Source of the DNA: Tigriopus japonicus
Lineage: Eukaryota > Arthropoda > Copepoda > Harpacticoida > Harpacticidae
Reading direction: 5' to 3'
Length of the DNA stretch: 64,000 nucleotides
Assembly (NCBI GenBank): GCA_010645155.1
Contig: JAAGOF010000231.1
Span: forward strand, 7,718-71,717
In this document: piece by piece, positions 54,501 to 64,000 of the stretch
Position numbering within the stretch: the first letter of the stretch is position 1
Layout: the number at the start of each line of letters is the position of its first letter
Made by a program: the position numbers and the translations under genes
Notes under the pieces: generated by a model
Seen by the model: only the letters and a program-made list of their open reading frames with translations
Database searches by the model: none
Told to the model about the DNA's origin: nothing

Positions 54501-56560
54501 ATTCTAATCACATTTTCATCTAGAACTTTTGTTTTTAAACATTTCTCAAAGTGGCTTTATTTTTGACGGGGTCTTGAATTCAATTAGCAATAAAAGGAGG
54601 CGATTCACTGTCAACATGTTCCTCATGATTTATTTTCATGAAGTTCTTTTCATGAAGTCAACGAATCGCATAAACAGCAGTCATTTTTTGTTACCGTTAC
54701 CTTCAACATTTATCCCATGATTAGGTTTGATGATGTTGTTGGATAAATACATGTGTTACACAAATTGCTGATAAAAGGGAGTCTTAATGTCGGATGTGAT
54801 TTCTTTGCTTGTTTTTTAGTGCTAGGTTAACTTTAGGCTCAATTCTCTTTCTTCTCCAAAACTCAATCCCATGAACCTTTCAATTGAACCTTTAATTGAA
54901 CCCACTTAAGGGATGAATGTGGAAGGCCCTGATAATAGAATAATGGCCTTGCTGCAATTTGATGACTGGATAACAAGAACTTCATGAAGAACAAGTTGAC
55001 GGTGAATCTCTTCTTTTATTGCTAATTGAATTCAAGACCTCGTCAAAAATAGGAGCCTTTTGGAGAAATTGTTTATTAAGCACATCTTCATAAAAAATGG
55101 CAAAGTCACATTCAATTTGAGAGACAGTTGAACATTCCTAGGCTTTTTTGGTATGAATTGCTCATGATGATGGTTTTTGGACGCAATTTTGCAACTTCGC
55201 TTTATGAAAAAAAAACTCCCATTATCCTCAAATAAAATCCAAATGTCTACTCGAAGCTGCTCCATAAACAATATCCTTTCAAATTACTACATGATATTGC
55301 TATTCCAAAGCAAAGAACTCTGAGTTTACTTCTCCAAAGGTCCCGACAATTTAGCATCCTTTGTTGCTTCAGATTCAAAATTTGGCCATGTAGTAAAACT
55401 CTGCCACAATTACATTCCTTTCTTTTGTAATTATATACACAATAAGCCGCCGTGGCTTAACTCATCCTTTTAATTATTATCATTGTTCTTACTAAATAGA
55501 TTTGGCCTTTTGCCAAAAGCATTCAGAGGCCATTAAGTTTGCAAAAGCACAATTTACGAACTCTGTTATTCTTCTAGGAAAACGAAAGCAATACTTCTCG
55601 CTCGTCGGGCAACTACGATTTTGGAGGAACACAAAAGGAAACGGAGGAAACTGAAACGTTTGGAAATTCGACAACATTGAAGGACGATTCAAAAGATGTG
55701 ATATTCCAGCTTCAAACCCTTCGGCTCAACCTCATTGGGGTTCCATCGTATCTCTCGTCCTGCCATGAATTGACAGACAACGGTTACACCATTCCAAAAC
55801 GAAAGATATATCCCTTAGACAAAAGGCGAGCAGCCAACACTTGTCCGTAGTTTCATTTATAGTACCTCATTTGCCTTTTTCCTGTTTTTAATGAAGGTCA
55901 TTTGAAATTTCTTATTTTTGCTTGCCACTTAGCAACCATATTTGTGTATAAATATGTCTGTAATAAACCATACACAATTGGCAAAAACTTTATTCCAACC
56001 ACAGATGTACAAAATATATAGTTGGGCCTAGAACAAACTTTTTTGTTGGAAAGTGATACGATGGGGGTTGAATCTTCCAACAGCTTCTTGTTCCTCTTCA
56101 TTGGTGGTTGCATGCAGTCGTTGTTACTTTTAACTTTCCTTCTTGGTTCATCATTCATTCCTGATCAATCCGGAGTGAGCGGAGCTTCCTTCCTTCCCAA
56201 ACGTCTCTTTCCGGGGTGAAATCCGTGCTCTGATTTAGATTCGATTCTCGTGCAAGCTTGTTTCTTTGTCCGTTACTCTATCAGGATGATTATCACGGGT
56301 GTCTCAAGGATTCTCAAAGGGAATCCTCAAAATAACAAGAAGATCTAACGTCTCAAAATGGCAATGGCACGCCCACTCATTTGGCTTTGAGAGTTTTGAG
56401 ACCCACGAGTATATTGCTAAACAAGATAAGAGAACGCACAATCCACTTCTCTGACAACCATGAGGAAGTTCGTATCATTGGGTGTTAACCGGGATCAACG
56501 GACTTGGGATCGTTAAGCTCTCCAATTGCGATTGAAGGGGAGGGCCTTTGACAGACTTAT
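51530..56560. other. Long intergenic tract, no clear gene
   Basis: Short frames only. The frame at 52209-52480 (+) ends at a good donor (AACTGG|GTGAGT) and has AG candidates upstream (near 52219), so it could be an exon of an unseen gene. 53838-53876 is a decayed end of the TAGTGATGGACC hAT family. Confidence 0.35.
53838..53876. repeat. Decayed end of the hAT MITE family
   Basis: TTTTCGGCCGAAAGCTTTG...CCATCACTA matches the right end of the element at 24180-24526 with several changes. No left end found. Confidence 0.5.
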
Positions 56561-56561
56561 A

Positions 56562-56834
56562 GCAGGGAGCCCAATTTTCTTTCCCCAATTCATCTTCGCC
56601 AGAAAATTGACATTGAAAACCCATTTAGAACGACAAAATGACATTAAAAATTGATGATGGCCCTGTTAACATGTTATCTGGGACTATTGTTCAAAGTTTG
56701 AGAGAAACAGCCAAATTTTGATCTTTTATAACTTCTCCAAATTGGTCACCCTGATTTTGAGCGAAGAATGACGTATTTTTAGTTCACATTCCTACCGCTA
56801 GATGGGAAAAAATGTGTGAGGGAAAAGAGGCTTA
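56562..56834 (-). repeat. Dispersed repeat, copy 2 of an inverted pair
   Basis: Inverse copy of 51226-51497. The two lie 5.6 kb apart head-to-head and could be long terminal repeats of one large element or independent insertions; the interval has no transposase-like frame. Confidence 0.8.
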
Positions 56835-56849
56835 GAGGAAAAATTGGAA

Positions 56850-58222
56850 GCCCCCATTTAAACAAATTATTTGTTTTTAGGTTTAGTTGCCTCAGGAACC
56901 GATCTCGATATCTTGTTATTCAAAGTCTGGCATTCCTAATTCAAAAGTTTGGAAGAGCCCTCTCAATTTATGAAGCAAAATTTTAAATAAAAGCAAGAAA
57001 ACATGTTTTTTTGCAAAAAAAAATGCCAAGAATTGCTATTCCAACTTCAAGTTGTGCAGATAAGAAAGGAATTGTTGCGATTACCGGGCCTGAATCTTCG
57101 TTTTAGCTATCTTGCACGCTCATCAGAAAGACATGTCTTTGGAACTTTTTTCCGGCCAAAAATCATGACATCACAAATAATTGGCTTGTTCTTTCTGTAT
57201 AAAATAGGGAGCTCTCGTTGAAACATCTTTCACATTTTGGCAATCCTGGCTCCTAACAAAATTTAGTCAAAGGGCGCTACAGGCGCCATAAATGACTTTT
57301 CAAGAGTCCCATTGTCAATTTTGATACAAATGCGAATCAATTTTTGGTAGCCAATTTTAGACACTCGTGTGTTGCCCTCCATGTGCGGGCTCCATTTCTC
57401 TAAGGACCCAAATCGAACTATCCTGGGCTTCAGGGATCCATGATGATACCAAGGCAGCACCATTTCTCACTTGTGTTGTCATCACCGTCGTACAGTACCG
57501 ACTTAGTGGAGGAACCATTAGAATCCTTCTATGCCGCTGATCTTGATCATGCTACTAGCACGAAAGACTCGGTCGAGATACTAGCACCCCAAGACAATTT
57601 GATATAACGGGAAAAAACAGACTGGTACGCGCGGCGTCAATGCCGACGTATGCAATATTTTATGGACTAATTTGGGTCCAGATTCCATGGGGAGTATCTA
57701 ACAAAAAAAATATTTGGTTTATCTTCGTGCCACCAGATACTTACAGAAGTCCGCAATTTTTGTCCAATATTACAAAATTCAAAATCTGGGAAAATTTCTT
57801 GTCTTATTAATAATGATTAGGCAAAAAAAAACAACACAAAATCAAAGCAGGAAAACAAGTGGAGAGGATTTATTACACTTGTAGCAGTATGTGTTTAGTT
57901 TATCAACTATTATAAACAATGAAGTTTTGAAGTAAGGTTTACAGATGACAGGAGTTCAGGGAAAAGGTCAGTTTCTTCTACAATTAATGAGAAAAGTACT
58001 AGTGAAAGTACCAAAAAACTCAATTTTGCTACATTGTTTCTTAAAATAGTTCAAGAAAATACTATATTATTGGCTTTATTTTTTTTTTTAAACTTGTGGC
58101 CCTGATAGTTTGGTTCACTCTCTTTACAGGGAATCTCATTCTTTGTTGCGGTAATGAAACCACAATTAAAAAAAATATAAAGTTTGAAATTTAACGGAAG
58201 TCAATGCATGTTTGAGATTTAC
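56850..58222. other. Intergenic, no clear gene
   Basis: Short frames without domains. No downstream exon (PIWI domain) for the Piwi-like exon at 58223-58418 could be found here. Confidence 0.4.
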
Positions 58223-58418
58223 CTCTTGAAGCTTCGTGACGTAATTTGAAACTCTCTTTTCGGACAAGAAGTGGAATAAAGGATTACGGATTTGAAATCC
58301 CATGCTTCCTCCCACTTTGGGTATCATGGCAACAAACTCCTCAGTTGGGCCTTTGAAAATTTGGGGAGCAACCACTATCCAGCGCTCCAGGGGTGAAGCA
58401 CTCAACAACTTCCCTCGC
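58223..58418 (-). CDS. Isolated Piwi-like Argonaute exon
   Basis: A 196-bp exon with acceptor TTCCATTTTAG|G and donor CAAGAG|GTAAAT encodes 65 residues after one split-codon base. The pattern (LERWIVV, then EEFVAMIPKVGGSMGFQI, then NYVTKLQE) resembles the linker/MID entry of Piwi-clade Argonautes, where W..., a Phe-Val helix and a Met-Gly motif precede the tyrosine helix. Piwi proteins bind piRNAs and silence transposons. I found neither the PAZ nor the PIWI-domain exons nearby, so it is either one exon of a gene with very long introns or a captured fragment. Recognition is by eye on one exon and could be wrong. Confidence 0.45.
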
Positions 58419-58469
58419 CTAAAATGGAAGAGGATACTCTTTAAGTCCAAATTTTCATATTTATTCAAA

Positions 58470-61417
58470 ACTCACTAGTCATATTTGTTAATAATTGAAG
58501 TGCTCTAGTATAGACAAGTAGACCTAAAAATGTGCTGAACAACAGAATTGAAAGCCCTGGTGAGTGAGAAATTAAAATTAAGCTAATTAATTTTAGAGTT
58601 AAGGTACTTCCCTGCAAATCCCCCAATAAATTTCAGCAAGTTTTCTCCAGAAAGCAGTGTACAGCTTTTTGCGAAATTGCTGTTGGAATAAGAATTAAAG
58701 TTCAGCACAAAGTTCATGAAATGCATTTTATTGACCACCTTTTTTTAGACTTCCAAACTGAGCTCCTAAACCTGTATCAAGCACAGAGCATGCCTGTCAG
58801 TACCAATTACTGATGGGATTTCTCAAGAGACTTCAAGTTTTCAAGCTGCGCTTGTTTCAATTTCAGCAACCTCAGGCCAAACCAAGCATTCAAGGTTACA
58901 AAGCGCAAAAAGTTCAGGACCTCCAGTTGGTAGCAGGGCAGGGCTGAGTGCCAATTTGTTACCAGATTTGTTGAGATATTTACCTTTCAGTTTCTATTTG
59001 ATTAGAACTTATCAAACTTACGTGCAAATCATTTTACATTTTGCTCAGAACATGGATGTAGGTAAATGCTTGCAAACTTTCAAGTATGGCTAAAAATTGT
59101 TGCTTGATCCAAATTCTTTCTCAAGCTGCAGATTGTTCCCACATGGATGCTTGGTAATCCTGACATCTTTGGGTATGAGTGGGTACTAACCGTTCCCGTT
59201 CCCGAAGAGTGCCTCTATGAACAGATCAAATATCTAAATGTTTGCCTCGCTTGGGCTTACGCTTGAGGGTCATGCATCTATGAAAACTAGTTCCTGCGTT
59301 AACCAGACGCGTACACGGTGTTCTGAATGGCTTTTTAGGTTTGAATCAAAATACCCAAAGAAATCATGGCAATTTTTGGACCCAAAATTCAATGGGAAAC
59401 AACTTTACTTTTATTATATTGTATGAGTTTAGGTCCAGGAAAAAAGTTACATACCTAAAAACCTTTTAATCACATTTTTAACAAACTATTTAACCCATAT
59501 TTAGAGACCATCTAAATATGTAATTGTGTAAATTTGAGTAAATACTGTAACTTCATTCTGTAACTCCTGGTTCGAACCACATCACTACTTCCAACACTTT
59601 TTGAAGTATAGTATCCTTCAAACCGCAGTTTTCCCTCAACAATATTTTGCGAGACCTACACAATCTTGTAACCCTGACACAAAACTTCGTCCAATCAGAA
59701 TCGAGGTCCCATGGAGGATGGTCTTACCAGAAGACAAACCTTTGCGCCTCTTTTACATTAAGGCTTTAGGTCAGTCTCTAGGTCAGATAACCGCCACAAG
59801 AGGTCCAGACAGCTGCCACAACTGGTCCGGACAACTGCCACAAAAGGTCCGGACAACTGCCACAAAAGGTACGGACAACTGTCACAAATGTACTAGGCTG
59901 AGGAGCGACAAACAAGGCCAATGAGTAACGACAAGGGCTGATAAGCAGGGACGAAAGCCAATGAGTGGAGACGAGGGCCGAAAAACTGGCTAGCTCAAAA
60001 ATGAGCCGGCTATGTCGGGGAACCAGTATGACAATAAGTGAGTCGAAATGGTTGTAGACTGCTATGTATTTCCGACTCGTACGACATATATTTCACACAT
60101 ATCGAGTACATCTACAAGCGCCGAGCAGGTGCTCGCCACAGTCCAATATACCACAAATACAAACCCTCCGTGTTCTCTCTCTTAAAAAGGACCGAAACCA
60201 CAAGATCCTCAGTTCACCAAAGCCAATCAGTTCCACTTTTTTAACAACAGCAGACAGGTCAAACAATAACACCCATTCAGACCGTCTTTGATTATCTTTT
60301 CTTCCCTAAGGGATAGTATTGATTGTGGTTCTTTACAATAGGTTCCAGAACTATAGAAATAGGTGGTAGTGAAATTGGTCTGTGATTTGAGGTGTTACCC
60401 TTTTCTTCTTTTTTTTTTGAGAAGAATTGTTTTGGCGATTTTCTCACTGTTGGGGAAAAACTCCAGTGTGAAAGTGTGTGTTGACATTTCTTGCCAGAGG
60501 GAGTAATAACGTAGGAGAACTATTTCGGGGGAACACGTTGATTTTAGGCTTTCTTGGGCAGGGAGTTGGCTGTCTGCTGATATTTCAGTAGAACTCTTAA
60601 CAACCGTTCAGCTGTTCTTACGGTGCCTCGTACACACTTACATGGGTATTTTCAAGACAGTGCGTCCTCTAGCGCAATGTTATGGTAAACATAAGTTAGT
60701 CGCCCGCCTTGGGCTATTAAGATATCTGCTCTGAGGTCATTCCACCCACTAAAGTTGGATTTTTAAGGCCTTTTCATTTGGGCTTTCTGGAACAAACTAC
60801 TTTGCAGAAATACTCCTGAAGTTTTTCAAGTTAAAACACATCCATTCACTTGATTATGATGAGGCATTTCTTCATATTGAAGATATTTTTAGCATTCCAT
60901 TCCTTTAATTTACCTTTATTTTTATATTTACTCTTACTGTACTGCCAACAAGGCCTTACATCAAGTATGGATGTTTGTAGCTTGGCACTCGTGTTTAAGT
61001 AAATGGAGGCAGTAACAAATAAATTGTCTCAGTTGGGGTTGGATCATAGAGAGCCGTCCTCTTTTTTTGATCGGTTTTGATAAAACGCTGGAACCGGTCT
61101 GCCATCAAGGGTTCTCAACAAAAAGGTGGGCAATGGGTTCTTTACTTCGAAAATGTCAATGACTCAAGTTATTCAGACTGTTTGAACGGATTTGATGTCG
61201 GTTTGTCCCTTGTCGAGCTAGGCCAAGTTTGAATTCTCCCGCCAAGCCTCATGAATCACAAGCGAGCAAGAGAAAAGAGTTGAGCGGGAAAAACCAGTTT
61301 AGTATGTAGAGAAATTTGGATAAAAAAAGAACAAAACAGATTAATAAAGAAATATAGAGTTAAAACTATACAGTCCATTGAATTGAAGGATAGTGGCGTG
61401 AAAGCGTCCGAACATCG
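58470..61417. other. Intergenic leading into the BEL/Pao element
   Basis: No gene seen. The last several hundred bases before 61418 should be the 5' LTR of the BEL/Pao element (AATAAA at 61343-61348), but its left edge cannot be set without the 3' copy. Confidence 0.4.
59802..59985. repeat. Minisatellites: four 22-bp units, then 20-bp units
   Basis: 59802-59889 holds four units of GGTCCGGACAACTGCCACAA type. 59915-59985 holds degenerate units of the GACAAGGCCAATGAGT type with a period near 20. Confidence 0.85.
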
Positions 61418-61435
61418 TGGTCCTTCGAGCCGGAT
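61418..61435 (+). promoter_or_regulatory. Primer-binding site, tRNA-Tyr type
   Basis: TGGTCCTTCGAGCCGGAT is an 18-base complement of the 3' end of metazoan tRNA-Tyr (ATCCGGCTCGAAGGACCA). Confidence 0.85.
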
Positions 61436-61536
61436 CATCAGAAGATCTGAGTGGGATTTCGTCGAAGAAAGAGGGCGTGCCAAGAATCTGAACCTCACCG
61501 GAGAAAGTGAACCAGACCTCACCCCTCCTTGGAAAG

Positions 61537-64000
61537 ATGAATTCCCTGGATAAAGAAGAGACCTTGAGGATTCAAGCTGAACCCCAAGGACCACAGAACC
61601 CTGAAGAACCCTTGAATATGGACTCGGCCGATTTGGGCAAGAAGAAGTCTGCCATCAAGAGGCGGATCACGGCCCAGATGGAAGTGTTGCGAGAGATATT
61701 AAAATCCGAGGATTTGACCTCTCGTACCAAGATTCGCTTTAAAATGAATGTCATGGAGAACACTCTACAAGAACTGGACGATCTTATTAAACCTTTACGT
61801 ATCTCGGACGTCCCTGAAGATGATTTGCAGAAACTTGAAGATTATTTCGCCGTGGAACAAGACCGAGTCCTATCCATGGCCGCCGACGTTCAAGATCATT
61901 TAGAATCCCGATGTGATGAAGCAACGACGGACTTTGGATCGAATCAAGACCAGTATCGTCGGTTTCAAATAGAAGAGCGTCAGCGACTGCGGAAAGAAAT
62001 TGAAATAAACAACGCTCATGAAGACCGCATGTCCCAAGAATTGAAGAAAACGAAGTCCCAAACTGAGGAAATGAGGTCTAAGTTAGAAGAACTCGAATTA
62101 GGTGACCGCAAAGATGATTTCAAACAAGAAATACCAAATACGAACACGGTTCTGAAATCGGATAAAAGCTTTGGACCCAAGGTATCGTGGATGGCTCACC
62201 CGACTACTGGATTTGGTGGACAGGGAGCCAAGAGCTCGATCAAGACGGAAATGATGGTGTACCAGGGGAAGCCTTTGGAATTCACGAATTGGAGCAACAT
62301 GTTTAATTCTCTGGTTCATTGTACAAGCAAGTCCGCGGCAGAGAAGATGGGTTTGCTTCGAGCCAGTCTTGGCCCAACGTGTCAGAAAGTAGTAGAAGGA
62401 TTCAGCAATACCGAAGAGCACTACCATCAAGCTCTTTCGGTCATTTATGGAAGATTTGGGAATGAGAAGATAATTCGAAAGGCTCACATCCAAGCCATTC
62501 GGGATTTACCATCGGTAAGACCCAATGATCCTGATAGCTTTACGAACTTTGCGGACCAGTTACAAGGTCATCTTCGAGTCGCCCTCAGTTTATTGCCTCG
62601 TGGGGATGGATTGCTGCAGACAATTTTAGAGGATGTGGAGCTAAAATTGGATCGAGTTGAGTTTATGAGATGGAGAGATTTTTCGGAAACTCTTTCTGAA
62701 GAACTCCGGATTGATCATTTCGCCGATTGGGTAATGAAGCAAGCAGACAAGGTCCGTGAGCATCGCCAAGTCGTAGAACCGAATCCCAAACCAACGGGAA
62801 CCAGATCAAGAGGTTCTTGGAATCAGATTGAGACTGAACGTGGACCCAGTTGCAAGATTTGTCGTGCACCGCACAAAACTAGAAATTGTGCCCGTTTCAA
62901 GGAAGCAAATCCGCAACGCCGTGGAGATTTGGCCCGAGAACACGGGATGTGTTTTATCTGCTTGGAAATTGGACATCGAGCCTTCGCGTGTTCAAGAAAA
63001 AATGAGATCGTATGTCGTCAAGAGGGCTGTGGAAGAAGGCATCACACCTGGTTACATCAAGATCATCGGCAACCTCAACGACCATCACAAGATCAACCAG
63101 GAAGTCCGACTTCATTGCGTGAAAATTCGAGTCACATTCACTCTGTGAATGTACAAGCTGGTTTAGGCGTGATACCAGTTCGTTGCTCCATGGGCTCCAA
63201 GCAAGTCATTGCTAATGCCTTAGTTCATGAAGGGTCGGATACCACTATTGTGAGTGAGAGGATTATGAAAGAACTAGGAATTCCAAGACCGAAGACAAAA
63301 CCTGTCACCATGAACCTCGTTTCCAAGAAGAGCCGTTGTTTTGCGGCCTCAATTCAGTTTGAAGTTGCGGGGATCAATGACCGAGAAGGTCATTCGATCA
63401 TCGCGATGACGCTGCCAAAAGTTTGCAAGAATCTTCGCGGATATTCATGGAAGAAGATTCAGTCCGAGATCGCACATTTGGCCGATTTACCGTTAGAAGA
63501 GATTTCAAGACCGATGGAGTTACTCATCGGAGCAGACAATTTTCATCTTATTAGTCCGATGGAGTGTCGAGGAGGAACCAAAGACCAACCTTTTGCCATG
63601 CGTTGTGAATTGGGTTGGGTCGTTCGTGGACGAATTCCACGCCAAGTTGGATTGGAGAACATGACACCTTCCTTGAATTGGTGCCAAGGCACAGAGGACA
63701 GTTTGGAAACTCTCGTGCGTGACTTCTTCAATTCAGAGAGATTTGGGTCCGAGATTATTCAAGAAGGAAGACCTGTTTGGAGTCAAGAAGAAGCATATGG
63801 AATGAAGTTGATCGAGCAAGGAACTCGAAAGATCCCAAATGAACCCGGATATGAAGCTTCCTTGCCATGGAAATCCGGATTGAAGCCGAAGAATGATCCC
63901 GTGGCTGCGGAAAAACGATTTGAGTCCTTAAAGAAAAAAATGGCTAGCAAGCCAGAATTTGCCATTGATTACAAGAAAGCGATCAATGTATATCTGGATA
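61537..64000 (+). CDS. BEL/Pao Gag-Pol polyprotein, truncated by window end
   Basis: The ATG at 61537 follows an in-frame TGA at 61489; 821 codons run open to the window edge. Residues 1-225 are highly charged with coiled-coil character. A Gag capsid-like region follows (QGKPLEFTNWSNMFNSLV). Zinc knuckles lie at about 439-451 (CKICRAPHKTRNC) and 472-485 (CFICLEIGHRAFAC), then a third Cys/His cluster ending HHTWLH. The protease region begins near 545; its D-E-G-S active-site motif reads HEGSD, with His at residue 564 (63226-63228) in place of the catalytic Asp. Later residues include the LVRDFFNSERFG block that precedes RT in this family. The Asp-to-His change would be expected to inactivate the protease, although the frame is otherwise intact. 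Confidence 0.92.
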   Translation, partial: MNSLDKEETLRIQAEPQGPQNPEEPLNMDSADLGKKKSAIKRRITAQMEVLREILKSEDLTSRTKIRFKMNVMENTLQELDDLIKPLRISDVPEDDLQKLEDYFAVEQDRVLSMAADVQDHLESRCDEATTDFGSNQDQYRRFQIEERQRLRKEIEINNAHEDRMSQELKKTKSQTEEMRSKLEELELGDRKDDFKQEIPNTNTVLKSDKSFGPKVSWMAHPTTGFGGQGAKSSIKTEMMVYQGKPLEFTNWSNMFNSLVHCTSKSAAEKMGLLRASLGPTCQKVVEGFSNTEEHYHQALSVIYGRFGNEKIIRKAHIQAIRDLPSVRPNDPDSFTNFADQLQGHLRVALSLLPRGDGLLQTILEDVELKLDRVEFMRWRDFSETLSEELRIDHFADWVMKQADKVREHRQVVEPNPKPTGTRSRGSWNQIETERGPSCKICRAPHKTRNCARFKEANPQRRGDLAREHGMCFICLEIGHRAFACSRKNEIVCRQEGCGRRHHTWLHQDHRQPQRPSQDQPGSPTSLRENSSHIHSVNVQAGLGVIPVRCSMGSKQVIANALVHEGSDTTIVSERIMKELGIPRPKTKPVTMNLVSKKSRCFAASIQFEVAGINDREGHSIIAMTLPKVCKNLRGYSWKKIQSEIAHLADLPLEEISRPMELLIGADNFHLISPMECRGGTKDQPFAMRCELGWVVRGRIPRQVGLENMTPSLNWCQGTEDSLETLVRDFFNSERFGSEIIQEGRPVWSQEEAYGMKLIEQGTRKIPNEPGYEASLPWKSGLKPKNDPVAAEKRFESLKKKMASKPEFAIDYKKAINVYLD

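Larger units (their letters stand above)
61418..64000 (+). mobile_element. BEL/Pao LTR retrotransposon, 5' part
   Basis: Begins with a primer-binding site three bases after the last possible LTR-ending CA (61413-61414) and continues with a single gag-pol frame beyond the window. RT, RNase H, integrase and the 3' LTR must lie to the right. The order Gag, three Cys/His knuckles, then an aspartic protease of the A17/DUF1758 type is diagnostic for BEL/Pao. Confidence 0.92.

Overview
This window is eukaryotic nuclear DNA from an animal. Genes are sparse and split by GT-AG introns, with TATA boxes, long AT-rich intergenic tracts and many transposable elements; there is no operon-like packing. The gene content (Gas1-type receptor, dermatopontin family, secreted kelch-type proteins, a Piwi-like exon) together with Ty3 and BEL/Pao elements suggests an arthropod, possibly a crustacean such as a copepod. 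That placement is inference; nothing here fixes the species. Two N gaps (13712-13789 and 49012-49450) show a draft assembly.

Layout. 1-991: no gene seen. 992-5755: complete Ty3-type LTR retrotransposon (+) with identical 163-bp LTRs, 5-bp target duplication, tRNA-Ser primer site, gag, and pol separated from gag by one in-frame TAA. 5756-11150: intergenic, with a tandem duplication, a tRNA-like fragment and a 428-bp foldback element. 11153-11484: frame-broken coding remnant. 11597-14626: second Ty3-type element (-), identical 172-bp LTRs, gag, protease and front of RT missing. 16101-21205 (-): two-exon Gas1-like gene, 360 aa, with signal peptide and GPI-type tail. 24180-24526, 26431-27343, 28976-29749 and 50295-50901: four non-autonomous hAT-type elements with 8-bp (one imperfect) target duplications; the last two are copies of one family carrying internal satellite-like arrays.

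31808-34945 (+): four-exon dermatopontin-like gene, 172 aa. Its first intron carries a two-exon gene on the opposite strand (32332-33227), predicted to encode a 93-aa secreted protein with a LysM-like stretch, plus a small inverted-repeat element. 37158-41621 and 45731-47495 (-): two tandem paralogues of a secreted kelch-like protein with the same TATA box, 61-nt signal-peptide exon and phase-1 intron; the first has an in-frame TGA at codon 66. 47845-48390: non-LTR retrotransposon fragment. 58223-58418 (-): isolated exon resembling the region before the MID/PIWI domains of a Piwi-clade Argonaute. 61418-64000 (+): 5' part of a BEL/Pao retrotransposon with a tRNA-Tyr primer site and one long gag-pol frame leaving the window; the Asp of its protease motif is His.

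The host genes look like unrelated secreted or surface proteins, not a pathway. The most notable local biology is the nested opposite-strand gene, the kelch-like pair with one nonsense codon, and three LTR elements at different stages of integrity. I found no convincing wholly new system.
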